From positions 1-64,000 of the forward strand of contig NZ_FNIV01000010.1 of the NCBI RefSeq assembly GCF_900104135.1: a DNA stretch of 64,000 bases, given 5' to 3'. Each line of letters begins with the position of its first letter. Positions within the stretch are counted from its first letter, which is position 1. This document shows, one piece after another, positions 30,678 through 40,610 of this stretch. The translations under genes were made by a program, and so were the position numbers. Source of the DNA: Halomonas shengliensis (lineage in GTDB: Bacteria; Pseudomonadota; Gammaproteobacteria; Pseudomonadales; Halomonadaceae). The notes under the pieces were generated by a model. The model ran no database searches, was not told the DNA's origin, and saw only the letters and a program-made list of their open reading frames with translations.

Positions 30678-32197
30678 GGCGACACCTCCTGGACGGCGGC
30701 GCGGGCATCCGGCAGCACGGCGTCGATGTAGGCGTGGGGGTCGAGCAGCTGCTCCGCGGTCAGCGCGAGGTAGCCCATCACCGGCTCGCCGAAGGCCGCC
30801 AGGGCGCCGTTGAGGCCGACCATGGTGGCCACCAGGGTGAGCAGCCCGGGACGCAGCGGATAGGGCCTGGCCATCTCCCCCGGGCGCCAGAACCAGCTGC
30901 TGCCGGTGCGGCTGATGGCGATGATCACCAGCAGCGCCGAGGCCAGCAGTATCCCCCATAGCCACAGCGCCCGCGGTTCGGCGGCGCTGGCCTGGAGGAT
31001 CCACGCCTTGCTGACGAAGCCGCCGAAGGGCGGCAGCCCCGCCATGGCGATGCCGGCGACGAAGAACAGCGTGCCCAGCCGCCAGCGATGCCCGATGGGG
31101 CCGGTCGCCGCGAAGCGGTCGTAGCCCGACTCGCGCTGCTGGCCCAGCAGGTCGGCGAGCAGGAAGAACACCGCGGCCATGCCGGTGCTGTGGATCAGGT
31201 AGAAGAGCGCGGCGCCCAGGGCGGCCGGGGTCACCAGGCTGATGGTGGCCAGCAGAGTGCCCACCGAGAGGATCACCAGGTAGGCGGTCAGGGTGCGCAG
31301 GCTGTCCGAGCCCAGCGCCCCGATGCCGCCCAGCGCCAGGGTCAGCAGCGCCAGGGGCCACAGCCAGCCCCAGGCGGTCGCGGCGACGGGGGACTCGCCC
31401 AGCGCGAAGACCAGCAGGAAGACCCGCAGGATGGCGTAGACCCCGACCTTGGTCATGATGGCGAAGAGCGCGGCCACCGGGGCACTGGCGGCCGAGTAGG
31501 CCCGTGGCAGCCAGAACAACAGCGGCAGGATCGCCGCCTTGATGCCGAACACCACCAGCAGGATCAGGCTGGCGGCGGCGAGCAGCGGGGCGTCCTCGGG
31601 CGGGGCCTCGGCCACGCGCAGCGCCAGGTCGGCCATGTTGAGGGTGCCGGTGAGGCCGTAGAGGGTGCCCAGCGCGATCAGGAACAGCGCCGAGCCCGCC
31701 AGGTTGATGATCACGTAGTGCAGCCCGGCGCGGCTGCGGGCGCGGCCGCCGCCGTGGAGCAGCAGGGCGTAGGAGGCGATCAGCAGGATCTCGAAGAACA
31801 CGAAGAGGTTGAACAGGTCGCCGGTGAGGAAGGCGCCGTTGAGGCCGGCCAGCTGGAACTGGAAGAGGGCATGGAAGTGGGCGCCGCGCCGGTCGGTGCC
31901 GCCGCTGGCGTAGATCAGGCAGCACAGCCCCAGCACCGCAGTCAGCGCCAGCATCACGGCGGCCAGGCGGTCGAGCACCAGCACGATGCCGAAGGGGGCC
32001 GGCCAGTCGCCCAGCTGGTAGAGCAGGTGCTCCCCCGAGCCCGCCGTGGCCAGGGCCCAGATGCCCAGCAGCACCAGCCAGGCGGTGCTGGCGAAGCCCA
32101 GCAGGCGCTGCAGGGGGAAGGGCGCGCGGTAGAACAGCAGCTGGCCGGCCCCGGTGATCAGCGGCAGCAGGATGGGCAGGATCAGGGCATGGTTCAT
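30674..32197 (-). CDS. mrpD: Mrp Na+/H+ antiporter subunit D
   Basis: The 507-residue protein is homologous to the proton-pumping subunits of respiratory complex I (NuoL/M/N). It has about fourteen helices, the family segment LFNLFVFFEILLIASYAL and lysine-containing helices around FGIKAAILPLLFWLPRAYSA that form the proton path. It overlaps mrpC and mrpE by four bases each. Confidence 0.94.
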   Translation of the reverse strand: MNHALILPILLPLITGAGQLLFYRAPFPLQRLLGFASTAWLVLLGIWALATAGSGEHLLYQLGDWPAPFGIVLVLDRLAAVMLALTAVLGLCCLIYASGGTDRRGAHFHALFQFQLAGLNGAFLTGDLFNLFVFFEILLIASYALLLHGGGRARSRAGLHYVIINLAGSALFLIALGTLYGLTGTLNMADLALRVAEAPPEDAPLLAAASLILLVVFGIKAAILPLLFWLPRAYSAASAPVAALFAIMTKVGVYAILRVFLLVFALGESPVAATAWGWLWPLALLTLALGGIGALGSDSLRTLTAYLVILSVGTLLATISLVTPAALGAALFYLIHSTGMAAVFFLLADLLGQQRESGYDRFAATGPIGHRWRLGTLFFVAGIAMAGLPPFGGFVSKAWILQASAAEPRALWLWGILLASALLVIIAISRTGSSWFWRPGEMARPYPLRPGLLTLVATMVGLNGALAAFGEPVMGYLALTAEQLLDPHAYIDAVLPDARAAVQEVSP

Positions 32198-32532
32198 GCG
32201 CGGTCCTCGTCGGGGTTCTCGCCGTCGACATGGTCGTTGCGCAGCTCCACCGCGGCCTTGAGGGCCAGCACCACCACGAAGGCGGTCATGGCGAAGCCGA
32301 TGACGATGGCGGTGAGCACCAGGGCCTGGGGCAGGGGATCCGCGGCGCGCTCCGCCAGGCCGACGATGGCCGGGGCCCCGGCGACCAGGCGCCCCGAGGC
32401 GAACAGGTAGAGGTTGACCGCATGGGAGAGCAGCGTCAGCCCCAGGATCACCGTGAAGGTGCGGGCGCGCAGCAGCAGGTAGACGCCGCAGGTGGTGAGC
32501 ACGCCGAGGGTGAGCGCGTAGAGCAGTTCCAT
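32194..32532 (-). CDS. mrpC: Mrp Na+/H+ antiporter subunit C
   Basis: The 112-residue protein has three helices and resembles NuoK of complex I. Family segments include LTLLSHAVNLYLFASGRLV and DPLPQALVLTAIVIGFAMTA. The ATG at 32532 shares one base with the mrpAB stop (TGATG). Confidence 0.94.
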   Translation of the reverse strand: MELLYALTLGVLTTCGVYLLLRARTFTVILGLTLLSHAVNLYLFASGRLVAGAPAIVGLAERAADPLPQALVLTAIVIGFAMTAFVVVLALKAAVELRNDHVDGENPDEDRA

Positions 32533-35327
32533 CAGCCGATCTCCTCGCCGGGGCCGGCCACGGTCATCAGCTTGCCGAGGTTGGCCAGGATCAAGAGCGT
32601 CGCGCCGACCACGGTGGCGTAGACGCCGAGGTCGAAGAGCATGGCTGTGGCCAGCTCGACCTCGCCGACCAGCGGCAGGTGCAGGTGGCCATGGGCCGAG
32701 GTGAGGAAGGGGAAGCCGAACAGCCAGCTGCCGAGGCCGGTGGCGGTGGCGATCAGCACGCCGGCACCGATCAGCGGCCGGAAGGCGGTGAGCATGCGCG
32801 CCTGGGCCCACACCAGCCCGCCGGCCATGTACTGCAGGGTCAGCGCCACCGCGGTGATCAGCCCGGCGATGAAGCCGCCGCCAGGAAGGTTGTGGCCGCG
32901 CAGGAAGATGTAGGCCGAGACCAGCAGGGCGATGGGCAGCACCAGCCGTGCCACGGTGCGCAGCATGATGGGGTATGGCTCGGCGACCCAGTGGGCGGGG
33001 TTGGTCTCGACCACCCGCTCCTTGAGGTGCAGGTCGCGGGTGAAGGCGAACACCGCCAGCGCGGCGATGCCCAGCACGGTGATCTCGCCCAGGGTGTCGA
33101 AGCCGCGGAAGTCCACCAGGATGACGTTGACCACGTTGCTGCCGCCACCCCCGGGCACGCTGTTGGCCAGGAAGAAGTCGGCGATCGTCTGCTGGGGGCG
33201 GGTCAGGATGGCGAAGCTGAAGGCCGCCACGCCGACGCCCATCAGCCCGGCGATGGCCAGGTCACGGCCCATGCGCAGCCGGGTCGAGCCCCGGGGCGAG
33301 GTCTGCGGCAGGAAGGAGAGCGCCAGCATCATGATCACCACCGCCATCACCTCCACCATCAGCTGGGTCAGGGCGAGGTCGGGGGCCGAGAAGCGGGCGA
33401 AGGTGACGGTGACGAAGAGCCCGCTGACCCCCAGCAGCAGCAGCGCCGGCAGGCGATGGTGGTGGAAGACCACCACGCCGATGGCGGAGAGGCACAGCAG
33501 CACGGCGGCCAGCAGGGTCAGCGGGTCGAGCGGGGAGAGTGCCGCGCCGCCGTGCCAGTGGGTCACGCCACCGAGCGCGAGCCCCACCAGCACCACCACG
33601 GTGGCCATGATGAAGGTCAGGTAGCGCTGCAGCGAGCCGTTCTCGAGCTGGAAGACGCGGCGCTGGGAGAGGGCGATGGTGCGGCGCATCAGCCAGTCGA
33701 AGATCTCCTTGGCGTCGACCTGGGGCAGCCGCGCGTGGAGGCGGAACAGCGGGTCGCGCCAGTGGTAGAAGAGCACGCCGCCGGCCAGGGCGAACAGGCT
33801 CATCAGCATCGGCACCCGGCCCCCGAGGGCAGCGATGTCGTAGGGCGTGACCATGGCCTGGCGTGCCGCGGCGAAGGCGGGGTGGACCAGGCCGGCGTAG
33901 AAGGCCTGCGGGGCGAGCCCCACCAGCAGGGTGGCCAGGGTCAGCAGCGCGATGGGCGACAGCGCCGCCGCCCGCGGCGAGGTGGGGGGCCACACCGGCA
34001 GGTCGATCGGTCGGCCGTTGAAGAAGACGTTGTGGAAGATGCGGATCGAGTAGGCCACCGAGAACAGGGCGGCCAGGGTCACCCAGAGGGGAATCACCAC
34101 CACCGCCCAGTCGGGGGCCGTGACCTGCAGGCTCTCGGCGAACAGCATCTTCTTGCTCAGGTAGCCGCTCATCAGTGGCAGGCCGGCCATGGCGGCGGCG
34201 GAGACGGCCGAGAGCCCCATCAGTGCCGGCATGAAGCGCCACATGCCGTTGATCCGGCGCATGTCGCGGGTGCCGGTGGCGCGATCCACGTAGCCCGCCA
34301 TCATGAACAGCGGCGCCTTGAATAGCGCATGGCACACCAGGTGGAAGAGCGCCGCCGCCACGGCCATGGGGGTGCCCAGCCCCAGCAGCAGCATGACGAG
34401 CCCCAGGTGGGAGACCGTGGAGTAGGCCAGCAGCCCCTTCATGTCGTGCATGAACATGGCCACGAAGGCGCCCACCATCAGCGTCAGCATGCCGGTCAGG
34501 GTGACCAGGTGGAACCACGGTGCGGTGTCGCCCAGCGCCGGGTGCAGCCGGGCGACCAGGAACAGCCCCGCCTTGACCATGGTCGCGCTGTGCAGGTAGG
34601 CGGAAACCGGCGTCGGCGCCGTCATGGCGTGGGGCAGCCAGAGGTGGAAGGGGAACTGGGCCGACTTGGTGAAGGCGCCGAGCAGGATCAGGTTGAGCAT
34701 CAGCGCGTAGTGCTCGTGGTCGCGGAGGCGCTCGCCCGCCGCCAGCACCGCGGAGAGCTCGTAGCTGCCGGCGGCCTCGCCCAGCAGCACCACGCCGGCG
34801 AGCAGCGCCAGGCCGCCGCCACCGGTGATCACCAGCGACATGCGGGCGCCGAGGCGCGCCGCGTGGTCGTGGGTGTGGTAGCCGATCAGCAGGAAGGAGA
34901 CCAGGCTGGTCAGCTCCCAGAACACCAGCATGAACAGCAGGTTCTCGGAGAGCACGATGCCCAGCATCGCCGCCATGAACAGCAGGATCAGGGTGAAGAA
35001 GCGCGCCGAGGTGGCGCTGCCCTCGAAGTAGTAGCGGGCGTAGAGCAGGATCAGGCAGCCGATGGCGGTGATCAGCAGGGCGAACAGCAGCCCCAGGCCG
35101 TCGAGGCGGAAGGCGATGTCGAGGCCCAGCGAGGGCAGCCAGGCGAGCCGCTGGACCACGGCCTCGCCGCCGGCCGCCATGTGCGGCAGCCAGCTCAGCA
35201 GGATCAGCAGGGTCAGGGTGGCGGGGATGGCGGCCACCGCGGCCAGCAGGCGCGACGACTGGCCCCGCATCAGGGCGGGCAGGCAGGCCCCCGTCAGGGG
35301 CAGCAGGATGATCAGCGCCAGCGGCAT
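32532..35327 (-). CDS. mrpA: Mrp Na+/H+ antiporter subunit A fused to subunit B
   Basis: The 931-residue protein holds a NuoL-like MrpA part (helices with GAFTKSAQFPFHLWLPHAMT and PTPVSAYLHSATMVKAGLFL) plus the MbhE-like region, and at its end an MrpB domain with GHNLPGGGFIAGLITAVALT near residue 814. Fusion of A and B is known in PhaAB-type antiporters of other proteobacteria. It is the first gene of mrpAB-C-D-E-F-G. The complex exports Na+ at the expense of the proton gradient, important in salty or alkaline habitats. Confidence 0.94.
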   Translation of the reverse strand: MPLALIILLPLTGACLPALMRGQSSRLLAAVAAIPATLTLLILLSWLPHMAAGGEAVVQRLAWLPSLGLDIAFRLDGLGLLFALLITAIGCLILLYARYYFEGSATSARFFTLILLFMAAMLGIVLSENLLFMLVFWELTSLVSFLLIGYHTHDHAARLGARMSLVITGGGGLALLAGVVLLGEAAGSYELSAVLAAGERLRDHEHYALMLNLILLGAFTKSAQFPFHLWLPHAMTAPTPVSAYLHSATMVKAGLFLVARLHPALGDTAPWFHLVTLTGMLTLMVGAFVAMFMHDMKGLLAYSTVSHLGLVMLLLGLGTPMAVAAALFHLVCHALFKAPLFMMAGYVDRATGTRDMRRINGMWRFMPALMGLSAVSAAAMAGLPLMSGYLSKKMLFAESLQVTAPDWAVVVIPLWVTLAALFSVAYSIRIFHNVFFNGRPIDLPVWPPTSPRAAALSPIALLTLATLLVGLAPQAFYAGLVHPAFAAARQAMVTPYDIAALGGRVPMLMSLFALAGGVLFYHWRDPLFRLHARLPQVDAKEIFDWLMRRTIALSQRRVFQLENGSLQRYLTFIMATVVVLVGLALGGVTHWHGGAALSPLDPLTLLAAVLLCLSAIGVVVFHHHRLPALLLLGVSGLFVTVTFARFSAPDLALTQLMVEVMAVVIMMLALSFLPQTSPRGSTRLRMGRDLAIAGLMGVGVAAFSFAILTRPQQTIADFFLANSVPGGGGSNVVNVILVDFRGFDTLGEITVLGIAALAVFAFTRDLHLKERVVETNPAHWVAEPYPIMLRTVARLVLPIALLVSAYIFLRGHNLPGGGFIAGLITAVALTLQYMAGGLVWAQARMLTAFRPLIGAGVLIATATGLGSWLFGFPFLTSAHGHLHLPLVGEVELATAMLFDLGVYATVVGATLLILANLGKLMTVAGPGEEIG

Positions 35328-35365
35328 CAGACTCGCCTCCCTGTCCGGCAGTGGTCGCTTCCCAC

Positions 35366-35371
35366 ACTATA
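35366..35371 (-). promoter_or_regulatory. Candidate -10 box of mrp operon
   Basis: On the minus strand TATAGT stands 38 bases before the mrpA start. The -35 region 16 bases further up (CTGCCC) is poor, so this is only a candidate. Confidence 0.35.
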
Positions 35372-35430
35372 GCGACCGCGCCGGCTAGGGCAGGCGCCGG
35401 GTTCAACGCTGCGGGCCGCCAGGCGCCTTG

Positions 35431-35463
35431 GCCGCTCCTGGCGCCTGGCAGGTCAGGAGCGGC
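35431..35463 (-). terminator. Hairpin after the ABC/oxidase/aminotransferase operon
   Basis: A perfect 10-bp stem (GCCGCTCCTG with its complement) around a 13-base loop begins 9 bases after the aminotransferase stop on the minus strand. No T-run follows. It separates the upstream operon from mrpAB, which is on the same strand. Confidence 0.5.
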
Positions 35464-35472
35464 GCTTGGGGG

Positions 35473-36582
35473 TCAGCCGCCGCTTGCCAGCGCCCTCTCC
35501 AGGGTCGCCAGCTGCCCGGGGACCAGGGCATCCTCCACCGCGGTGATGCGCAGCACATGGCCCAGCGCCGGGTCGGCGGGGCGGGCGATCAGCTTGCCCT
35601 CGTCGAGCAATGCCTGGTGGACGCGGCCGGCCAGCTCGGCGCTGGGCAGGCGCAGGCCGACGAAGTTGGTGGCGCTGGGCAGCACGTCGGCGCCCAGCTC
35701 GCGCAGGTGCGCGGCGAGGCGCTCGCGGCGCTGGCGCACCGCGGCCACATGGGCGGCGACCTCCTCGGGGGCGTCCAGCACCGTCTCGGCGGCGGCCTGG
35801 GTGAGCGTCGAGACCGCATAGTGGATGCGCACCTTCATCATCACCGCCAGGGTCTCGGGGTCGGCGATGGCGTAGCCGACCCGCAGCCCGGCCAGGCCAT
35901 GGGCCTTCGAGAGGGTACGCAGGCGCACCGTCCCGGGCAGGACGCGGCGGCCGAACTCGCCGTCGGCATCCTCGCGGAAGTCGTGGTAGGCCTCGTCGAG
36001 CAGCAGCCAGCAGTCGTCGGGCAGTGCCTCGCGCAGGGCCAGCACGTCCGCGTCGCGGTGCAGGTGGCCACCCGGGTTGTCGGGGTTGGCGAGATAGACC
36101 AGCCGAGCGCCCTCCCGATGGGCGGCGTCGGCCAGAGCGTCGAGGTCCGGCGCCAACCGGCCCGGCCCCTCGGCGTAGGGGACCTCGACCAGGCGGGTGC
36201 CCTCGCCGCGGGCGAAGTAGCCGAAGGTGGGGTAGGTGCCGCGGGTGCCGACCACGACGTCGCCCGGCGTCACCAGGGCCCGCAGGGCCAGGGCGATCAG
36301 GCTGTCGGCGCCGGCGTCCACCAGCATCGCCTCCAGCGGGATGCCCTTCTGCTCGGCCAGGCGCTGGCGGATGCCCAGCGCCTCGCTGTCGCCGTAGCTG
36401 TAGACGTGGGCCGCCATGGCATCGCCGAAGCGCTCGCGCAGGGCACGGTGGGGCATGTCCAGCCCCTCGTTGGAGCCCAGCTGGTGGGGAATCTCGCGGC
36501 CCAGCCGCCGCTCCAGCACGCGCACGCCGGGGAAGGGGTTGTGGGGGCCGTCGCCGGTCAGGTGGTCGGGGTAGGTCGGCAT
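35473..36582 (-). CDS. PLP-dependent aminotransferase, class I/II (HisC-like)
   Basis: The 369-residue fold-type I enzyme starts near GDGPHNPFPGVRVLERR. It has the PLP lysine at about residue 226 in LSKAHGLAGLRVGYA and the cofactor-binding aspartate/tyrosine in LLLDEAYHDF; NPDNPGG is the conserved asparagine loop. It resembles histidinol-phosphate aminotransferase, but there are no histidine genes nearby. As the last gene of a peptide-importer/2-hydroxyacid-oxidase operon it more likely aminates or deaminates the imported compound's oxo acid. The ATG at 36582 follows GGGAG. Confidence 0.87.
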   Translation of the reverse strand: MPTYPDHLTGDGPHNPFPGVRVLERRLGREIPHQLGSNEGLDMPHRALRERFGDAMAAHVYSYGDSEALGIRQRLAEQKGIPLEAMLVDAGADSLIALALRALVTPGDVVVGTRGTYPTFGYFARGEGTRLVEVPYAEGPGRLAPDLDALADAAHREGARLVYLANPDNPGGHLHRDADVLALREALPDDCWLLLDEAYHDFREDADGEFGRRVLPGTVRLRTLSKAHGLAGLRVGYAIADPETLAVMMKVRIHYAVSTLTQAAAETVLDAPEEVAAHVAAVRQRRERLAAHLRELGADVLPSATNFVGLRLPSAELAGRVHQALLDEGKLIARPADPALGHVLRITAVEDALVPGQLATLERALASGG

Positions 36583-36611
36583 CGCTGTCTCCCTGTGGGG
36601 TGGTCTTCGAT

Positions 36612-37541
36612 TCATGGTGCCGCGGGCCTGTGCAGCATGACAATGGCCACGGCGGCGAGGGTCAGCAGCAGGGCGAGCAGCACCCGCGGCGAGAAGGGCT
36701 CTCCCAGCAGGAGAATGGCGCTGGAGACTCCGACGCTGGGGATGATGAGCGTCGACAGGGTGGCCTGGCCCACGCTCAGGCGGTTGACGTTCAGGAACCA
36801 CAGGATCTGGGCGGTGGTCACCGAGAACAGCAGGTGGTAGCCCAGCGCCCACCAGGTGCTGGCCTGCCAGGTGGCGGGCGCCGGCGGCGTCTCCTTCCAC
36901 ACCATCATCACGATCATCGGCAGGGCGCAGAAGGCCAGCTGCCAGCCGGTGATGACCACCACATGGCTCTGCCAGACGCCGCGTCGCTTGATCAGTACCG
37001 TGCCCAGCGCCCACGAGAGCGCGGCCCCCAGCATGATCAGCGGCCCCGCGAGCCCCTGGCTGCCATCGGCCAGGGCCGCCGGACCCAGCAGGGTCAAGAG
37101 CCCGGCCTGGCCACAGGCGAGCCCCAGCCATTGGCCCCGGGTGATGCGCTGGCCCAGCAGCCACCAGGCCAGCAGCAGCGCCCAGCAGGGCATGCTGAAG
37201 GCGATGATGGCGGCCTGCGAGGTAGGCATGCGCAACTGGCCGAAGGCGGTGGCGAGGTTGAAGCCGAGGATGGTGAAGGCCCCGGTGACGATCAGCCACG
37301 GCCACTCGCCGGGCGGGACCCTGAGTGGCAGCCGGCGCAGGCAGGCCCAGGCCAGCAGCATCAGGGCGCCGGACGTGAAGCCGATGGCACGCAGGGTGAA
37401 GGGCGGCAGCTCCATCAGGATGAAGCGTACCGCCGGCCAGTTGCCGCCCCAGAACAGGCCGATCGCGGCGATCAGGGCCACGCTGCCGAGCAGGGTGGGC
37501 GTCTCCCGGGCAGGGAGCGGAGGAGCGGTTTGCGGGCGCAT
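36612..37541 (-). CDS. EamA/DMT-family transporter (exporter)
   Basis: The 309-residue protein has ten helices arranged as two EamA repeats (IGLFWGGNWPAVRFILME in the first; GAALSWALGTVLIKRRG in the second). DMT carriers usually export amino acids or metabolites. The ATG at 37541 is used here; a GTG at 37553 would overlap the oxidase stop as GTGA and adds four residues. It sits between the oxidase and the aminotransferase in the same transcript. Confidence 0.87.
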   Translation of the reverse strand: MRPQTAPPLPARETPTLLGSVALIAAIGLFWGGNWPAVRFILMELPPFTLRAIGFTSGALMLLAWACLRRLPLRVPPGEWPWLIVTGAFTILGFNLATAFGQLRMPTSQAAIIAFSMPCWALLLAWWLLGQRITRGQWLGLACGQAGLLTLLGPAALADGSQGLAGPLIMLGAALSWALGTVLIKRRGVWQSHVVVITGWQLAFCALPMIVMMVWKETPPAPATWQASTWWALGYHLLFSVTTAQILWFLNVNRLSVGQATLSTLIIPSVGVSSAILLLGEPFSPRVLLALLLTLAAVAIVMLHRPAAP

Positions 37542-37549
37542 GGCGTGGG

Positions 37550-38944
37550 TCACGCCGCCCCGGGGGGCAGCACCTTGTGGCGATTGAGCAGGTCGAGGGG
37601 GTCCAGCGCCTGCTTGAGGGTGCGCATCAGGGCGATCTCCTCGGCGTTGCGCGACAGCGACAGGAAGTCGCGCTTCTCCAGGCCGATGCCATGTTCGGCC
37701 GAGATGGAGCCGCCGAGGGGCGAGAGAGGGGCATAGACGGCCGTCTCCACCGCGCGGCGCACCTCGGGGTCGGCGCTGCCGACCCCGACCGAGAGGTGCA
37801 GGTTGCCATCGCCCAGGTGGCCGAAGGCGACCACGCGGCCCTCCGGCCAGGTGTGATGGATCGCCGCCTCCACCTCGGCCACGTAATCCTCCATGGCGGG
37901 AATCGGCAGGCTGACGTCGAAGGTGAACAGCGGCGCCAGGGCCTGGATCAGCCCCTCGATGTCCTCGCGGATGGCCCACAGGCCCTGGCGCTGGGTGTCC
38001 GACTGGGCGAGCACGGCATCGACCACCAGCCCCTGGTCGAGGGCGCCTTCCAGGGCGCGGGCGAAGAGCTCGGCATGGCTGTCGGGGGCGCAGCCCAGCG
38101 ACTCGACGATGACGTAGAAGGGCGCAGATGGCGCCAGGGGCGGCAGGTGCCGACCGCTGGTCTCGGTGAGCAGGCGGTAGTGGCTCTGCCACATCGCCTC
38201 GAAGGCCGCCAGGCTGCCGCCAAGCTCGCGCCCCATGTGGCCCAGCAGCCCGGTCAGCGCGGTGAAGTCGGGACACGCCACCAGCGCGGTCTGCACGTCG
38301 GGGGTGGCGGGCTGCAGGCGCAGCACCGCGCGGGTGACGATGCCGAGGGTGCCCTCGCTGCCGATGAACATCTGCTTGAGGTCGAAGCCGGCGTTGTTCT
38401 TGAGCATATGGTTCATCGAGCCCACCACGCGGCCGTCGGCCAGCACGGCCTCGAGTCCCAGCACCTGCTGGCGCATCATGCCGTAGCGGATCACCCGGAT
38501 GCCCCCGGCGTTGGTGGCGATGTTGCCGCCGATGGTGCAGCTGCCGCGGGCGCCCAGGTCGACGGGGAACTGCAGCCCGATCTCCTCGGCGGCCTCCTGG
38601 ACCCGTTGCAGCGGGACGCCCGCCTGGGCCGTCAGGGTGCCGCCCACCGGGTCGAGGGCCTCGATGGCGTTCATGCGCTCCAGGGAGATCACCAGCTCGT
38701 CCGGGGCGGCCTCTGCCCCGTGTACCAGACCGGTGAGGCCACCATGGGTGACCACCGGCTGTCGGGCGGCGTGGCAGGCGCGCATCACCGCGGCGAGCTC
38801 GGCGGTGGTGGCGGGGCGGACGATGGCCGCGGCGCGGCAGGGTGACCCGGTGAGCCAGTCGACGCGGCGCGCCGTCACGTCGTCGCCGACCAGCACGTTG
38901 GCGGGGCCGACCCGCTCGGCAATCTCCTTCAGCAGGGCATCCAT
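37550..38944 (-). CDS. FAD-linked 2-hydroxyacid oxidase/dehydrogenase (GlcD / D-lactate dehydrogenase family)
   Basis: The 464-residue enzyme has an N-terminal FAD-binding (PCMH) domain with VTHGGLTGLVHGAE and DLGARGSCTIGGNIATNAGG, and a C-terminal FAD-oxidase domain with metal-binding histidines in FGHLGDGNLHLSVG and SAEHGIGLEKR. Relatives oxidise D-lactate, glycolate or D-2-hydroxyglutarate. The substrate is not clear; the operon suggests the hydroxy or D-amino-type product of an imported compound. An AAGGAGG lies 12 bases before the ATG at 38944; the frame is open to an ATG at 38995 that overlaps the ATPase gene. Confidence 0.87.
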   Translation of the reverse strand: MDALLKEIAERVGPANVLVGDDVTARRVDWLTGSPCRAAAIVRPATTAELAAVMRACHAARQPVVTHGGLTGLVHGAEAAPDELVISLERMNAIEALDPVGGTLTAQAGVPLQRVQEAAEEIGLQFPVDLGARGSCTIGGNIATNAGGIRVIRYGMMRQQVLGLEAVLADGRVVGSMNHMLKNNAGFDLKQMFIGSEGTLGIVTRAVLRLQPATPDVQTALVACPDFTALTGLLGHMGRELGGSLAAFEAMWQSHYRLLTETSGRHLPPLAPSAPFYVIVESLGCAPDSHAELFARALEGALDQGLVVDAVLAQSDTQRQGLWAIREDIEGLIQALAPLFTFDVSLPIPAMEDYVAEVEAAIHHTWPEGRVVAFGHLGDGNLHLSVGVGSADPEVRRAVETAVYAPLSPLGGSISAEHGIGLEKRDFLSLSRNAEEIALMRTLKQALDPLDLLNRHKVLPPGAA

Positions 38945-38975
38945 GCGTCTCTTCGCCTCCTTGTCAGGCATCGTG

Positions 38976-40589
38976 TCAGGCATCGGCCAGCTCATGCTCG
39001 CGGCCGGGGATGGCCTCGAGAAGCTGGCGGGTGTAGGCCTCCCGGGGGGCCAGGAACACCTCCCGGGCCGGTCCCTGTTCGACCACTCGCCCGTGCTGCA
39101 TCACGATGATCCGGTCGCAGATCTGGGCGGCGACGCGCAGGTCATGGGTGATGAACAGCAGCGACAGCGAGAGCTTCTGCTTGAGCTCCTCGAGAAGGTC
39201 GAGGATCTGCGCCTGGATCGACACGTCCAGGGCGGAGACCGCCTCGTCGGCGACGATCAGCTCCGGGTTCATGGCCAGGGCGCGGGCGATGCCGATACGC
39301 TGGCGCTGCCCCCCGGAGAATTCATGGGGGAAGCGATCGGCGGTGCCCCCGAGCCCGACCAGCTCGAGCAGCTCATCGGCCCGCGCCAGGGCCTCGGGCC
39401 TGGCCATGCCGTTGGCGATGGGGCCCTGGGCGATGGCCATCCCCACGCGGGTGCGCGGATTCAGCGAGGCATAGGGATCCTGGAAGATCATCTGCACCCG
39501 ATGGCGCTCGCGACGCAGCGCCTCCCCCCTGAGGTGCATGAAGTCGGTGCCGGACAGGCTCAGGGTGCCGCGGTCGGGGCGTTCCAGGCGCACCACGCAG
39601 CGCCCGAGGGTCGACTTGCCGGAGCCGGACTCGCCGACGATGCCGATGGTCTCGCCCTTGACCAGCGAGAAGGAGACGTCGCGCAGGGCATGCACCTCGC
39701 GGGACGGCTTGAAGAGCCCGCCCCGGGAGCGGAACACCTTGTCGAGGCCCGAGACCTCGAGCAACGGGGTGTCGGTCTCGGCGCCCCGGGCCTCGGGGAT
39801 CACGTCGCTGGGGATCGCCTCGATCAGGTCGCGGGTGTAGGGGTCCTGGGGCGAGCTGAGCACCGTCTGTGCCGCGCCGAGCTCGACGATTCTCCCGTGG
39901 CGCATCACGCAGACGCGATCGGCGATCTCGGCCACCACCCCGAAGTCGTGGGTGATGAACATCACCGCCATGCCGTGGCGACGCTGGAGGTCGCCGATCA
40001 GGTCAAGGATCTGCGCCTGGGTGGTCACGTCCAGCGCCGTGGTGGGCTCATCGGCGATCAGTAGCTCCGGTTCGAGGGCCAGCGCCATGGCGATCATCAC
40101 CCTCTGGCGCTGGCCGCCAGAGAGTTCGAAGGGGTAGGCGCGGATGGCCTTCTCCGGCTGGGGGATGCCGACCTCGACCAGCAGTTCGAGCGCGCGGGCC
40201 TGGCGCTCCTTCGGGGTCAACCGGTTGTGGGCCTCGAAGACTTCGCCGATCTGGTCGCCGACCCGCATCAGCGGGTTCAGGGCGGTCATCGGCTCTTGGA
40301 AGATCATGCCGATGCGCAGCCCACGCAGGTCGCGATGCTGCTTCTCGGTCAGCGAGAGCAGGTCCTGGCCGTCGAAGTCTATCTCCCCCCCAGTGGCGCG
40401 CACGCCCTTGGGGAGCAGGCCCATCAGGGCGTTGGCGGCCATCGACTTGCCGGAGCCGGATTCGCCCACCACGCACATGATCTCGCCGCGCGCCACGTCG
40501 TAGCTGATGTCTTCCACGGCGTAGTCGCGATCGGCGCCGGCGGGCAGGGCGATGCTCAGGTGGCGAATGCTCAGCAGGGTGTCACGCAT
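38976..40589 (-). CDS. Peptide-type ABC transporter ATPase, two fused ATP-binding domains
   Basis: The 537-residue protein is a DppD-DppF fusion. The first domain has Walker A GESGSGKS at residues 42-49 and [15 protein letters not shown]; the second has [12 protein letters not shown] near residue 320 and [15 protein letters not shown]. Both carry the C-terminal extensions typical of oligopeptide importer ATPases. One protein can therefore serve both nucleotide-binding sites, as in GsiA. It follows dppC by 21 bases. Confidence 0.93.
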   Translation of the reverse strand: MRDTLLSIRHLSIALPAGADRDYAVEDISYDVARGEIMCVVGESGSGKSMAANALMGLLPKGVRATGGEIDFDGQDLLSLTEKQHRDLRGLRIGMIFQEPMTALNPLMRVGDQIGEVFEAHNRLTPKERQARALELLVEVGIPQPEKAIRAYPFELSGGQRQRVMIAMALALEPELLIADEPTTALDVTTQAQILDLIGDLQRRHGMAVMFITHDFGVVAEIADRVCVMRHGRIVELGAAQTVLSSPQDPYTRDLIEAIPSDVIPEARGAETDTPLLEVSGLDKVFRSRGGLFKPSREVHALRDVSFSLVKGETIGIVGESGSGKSTLGRCVVRLERPDRGTLSLSGTDFMHLRGEALRRERHRVQMIFQDPYASLNPRTRVGMAIAQGPIANGMARPEALARADELLELVGLGGTADRFPHEFSGGQRQRIGIARALAMNPELIVADEAVSALDVSIQAQILDLLEELKQKLSLSLLFITHDLRVAAQICDRIIVMQHGRVVEQGPAREVFLAPREAYTRQLLEAIPGREHELADA

Positions 40590-40610
40590 GGGGGGCTCCT
40601 TGGACGCCGT

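Noticed and set aside
32679..34325. A 548-codon open frame on the plus strand opposite mrpAB
   Set aside because: Antisense of a highly conserved membrane protein gene; no start signal and highly biased composition.
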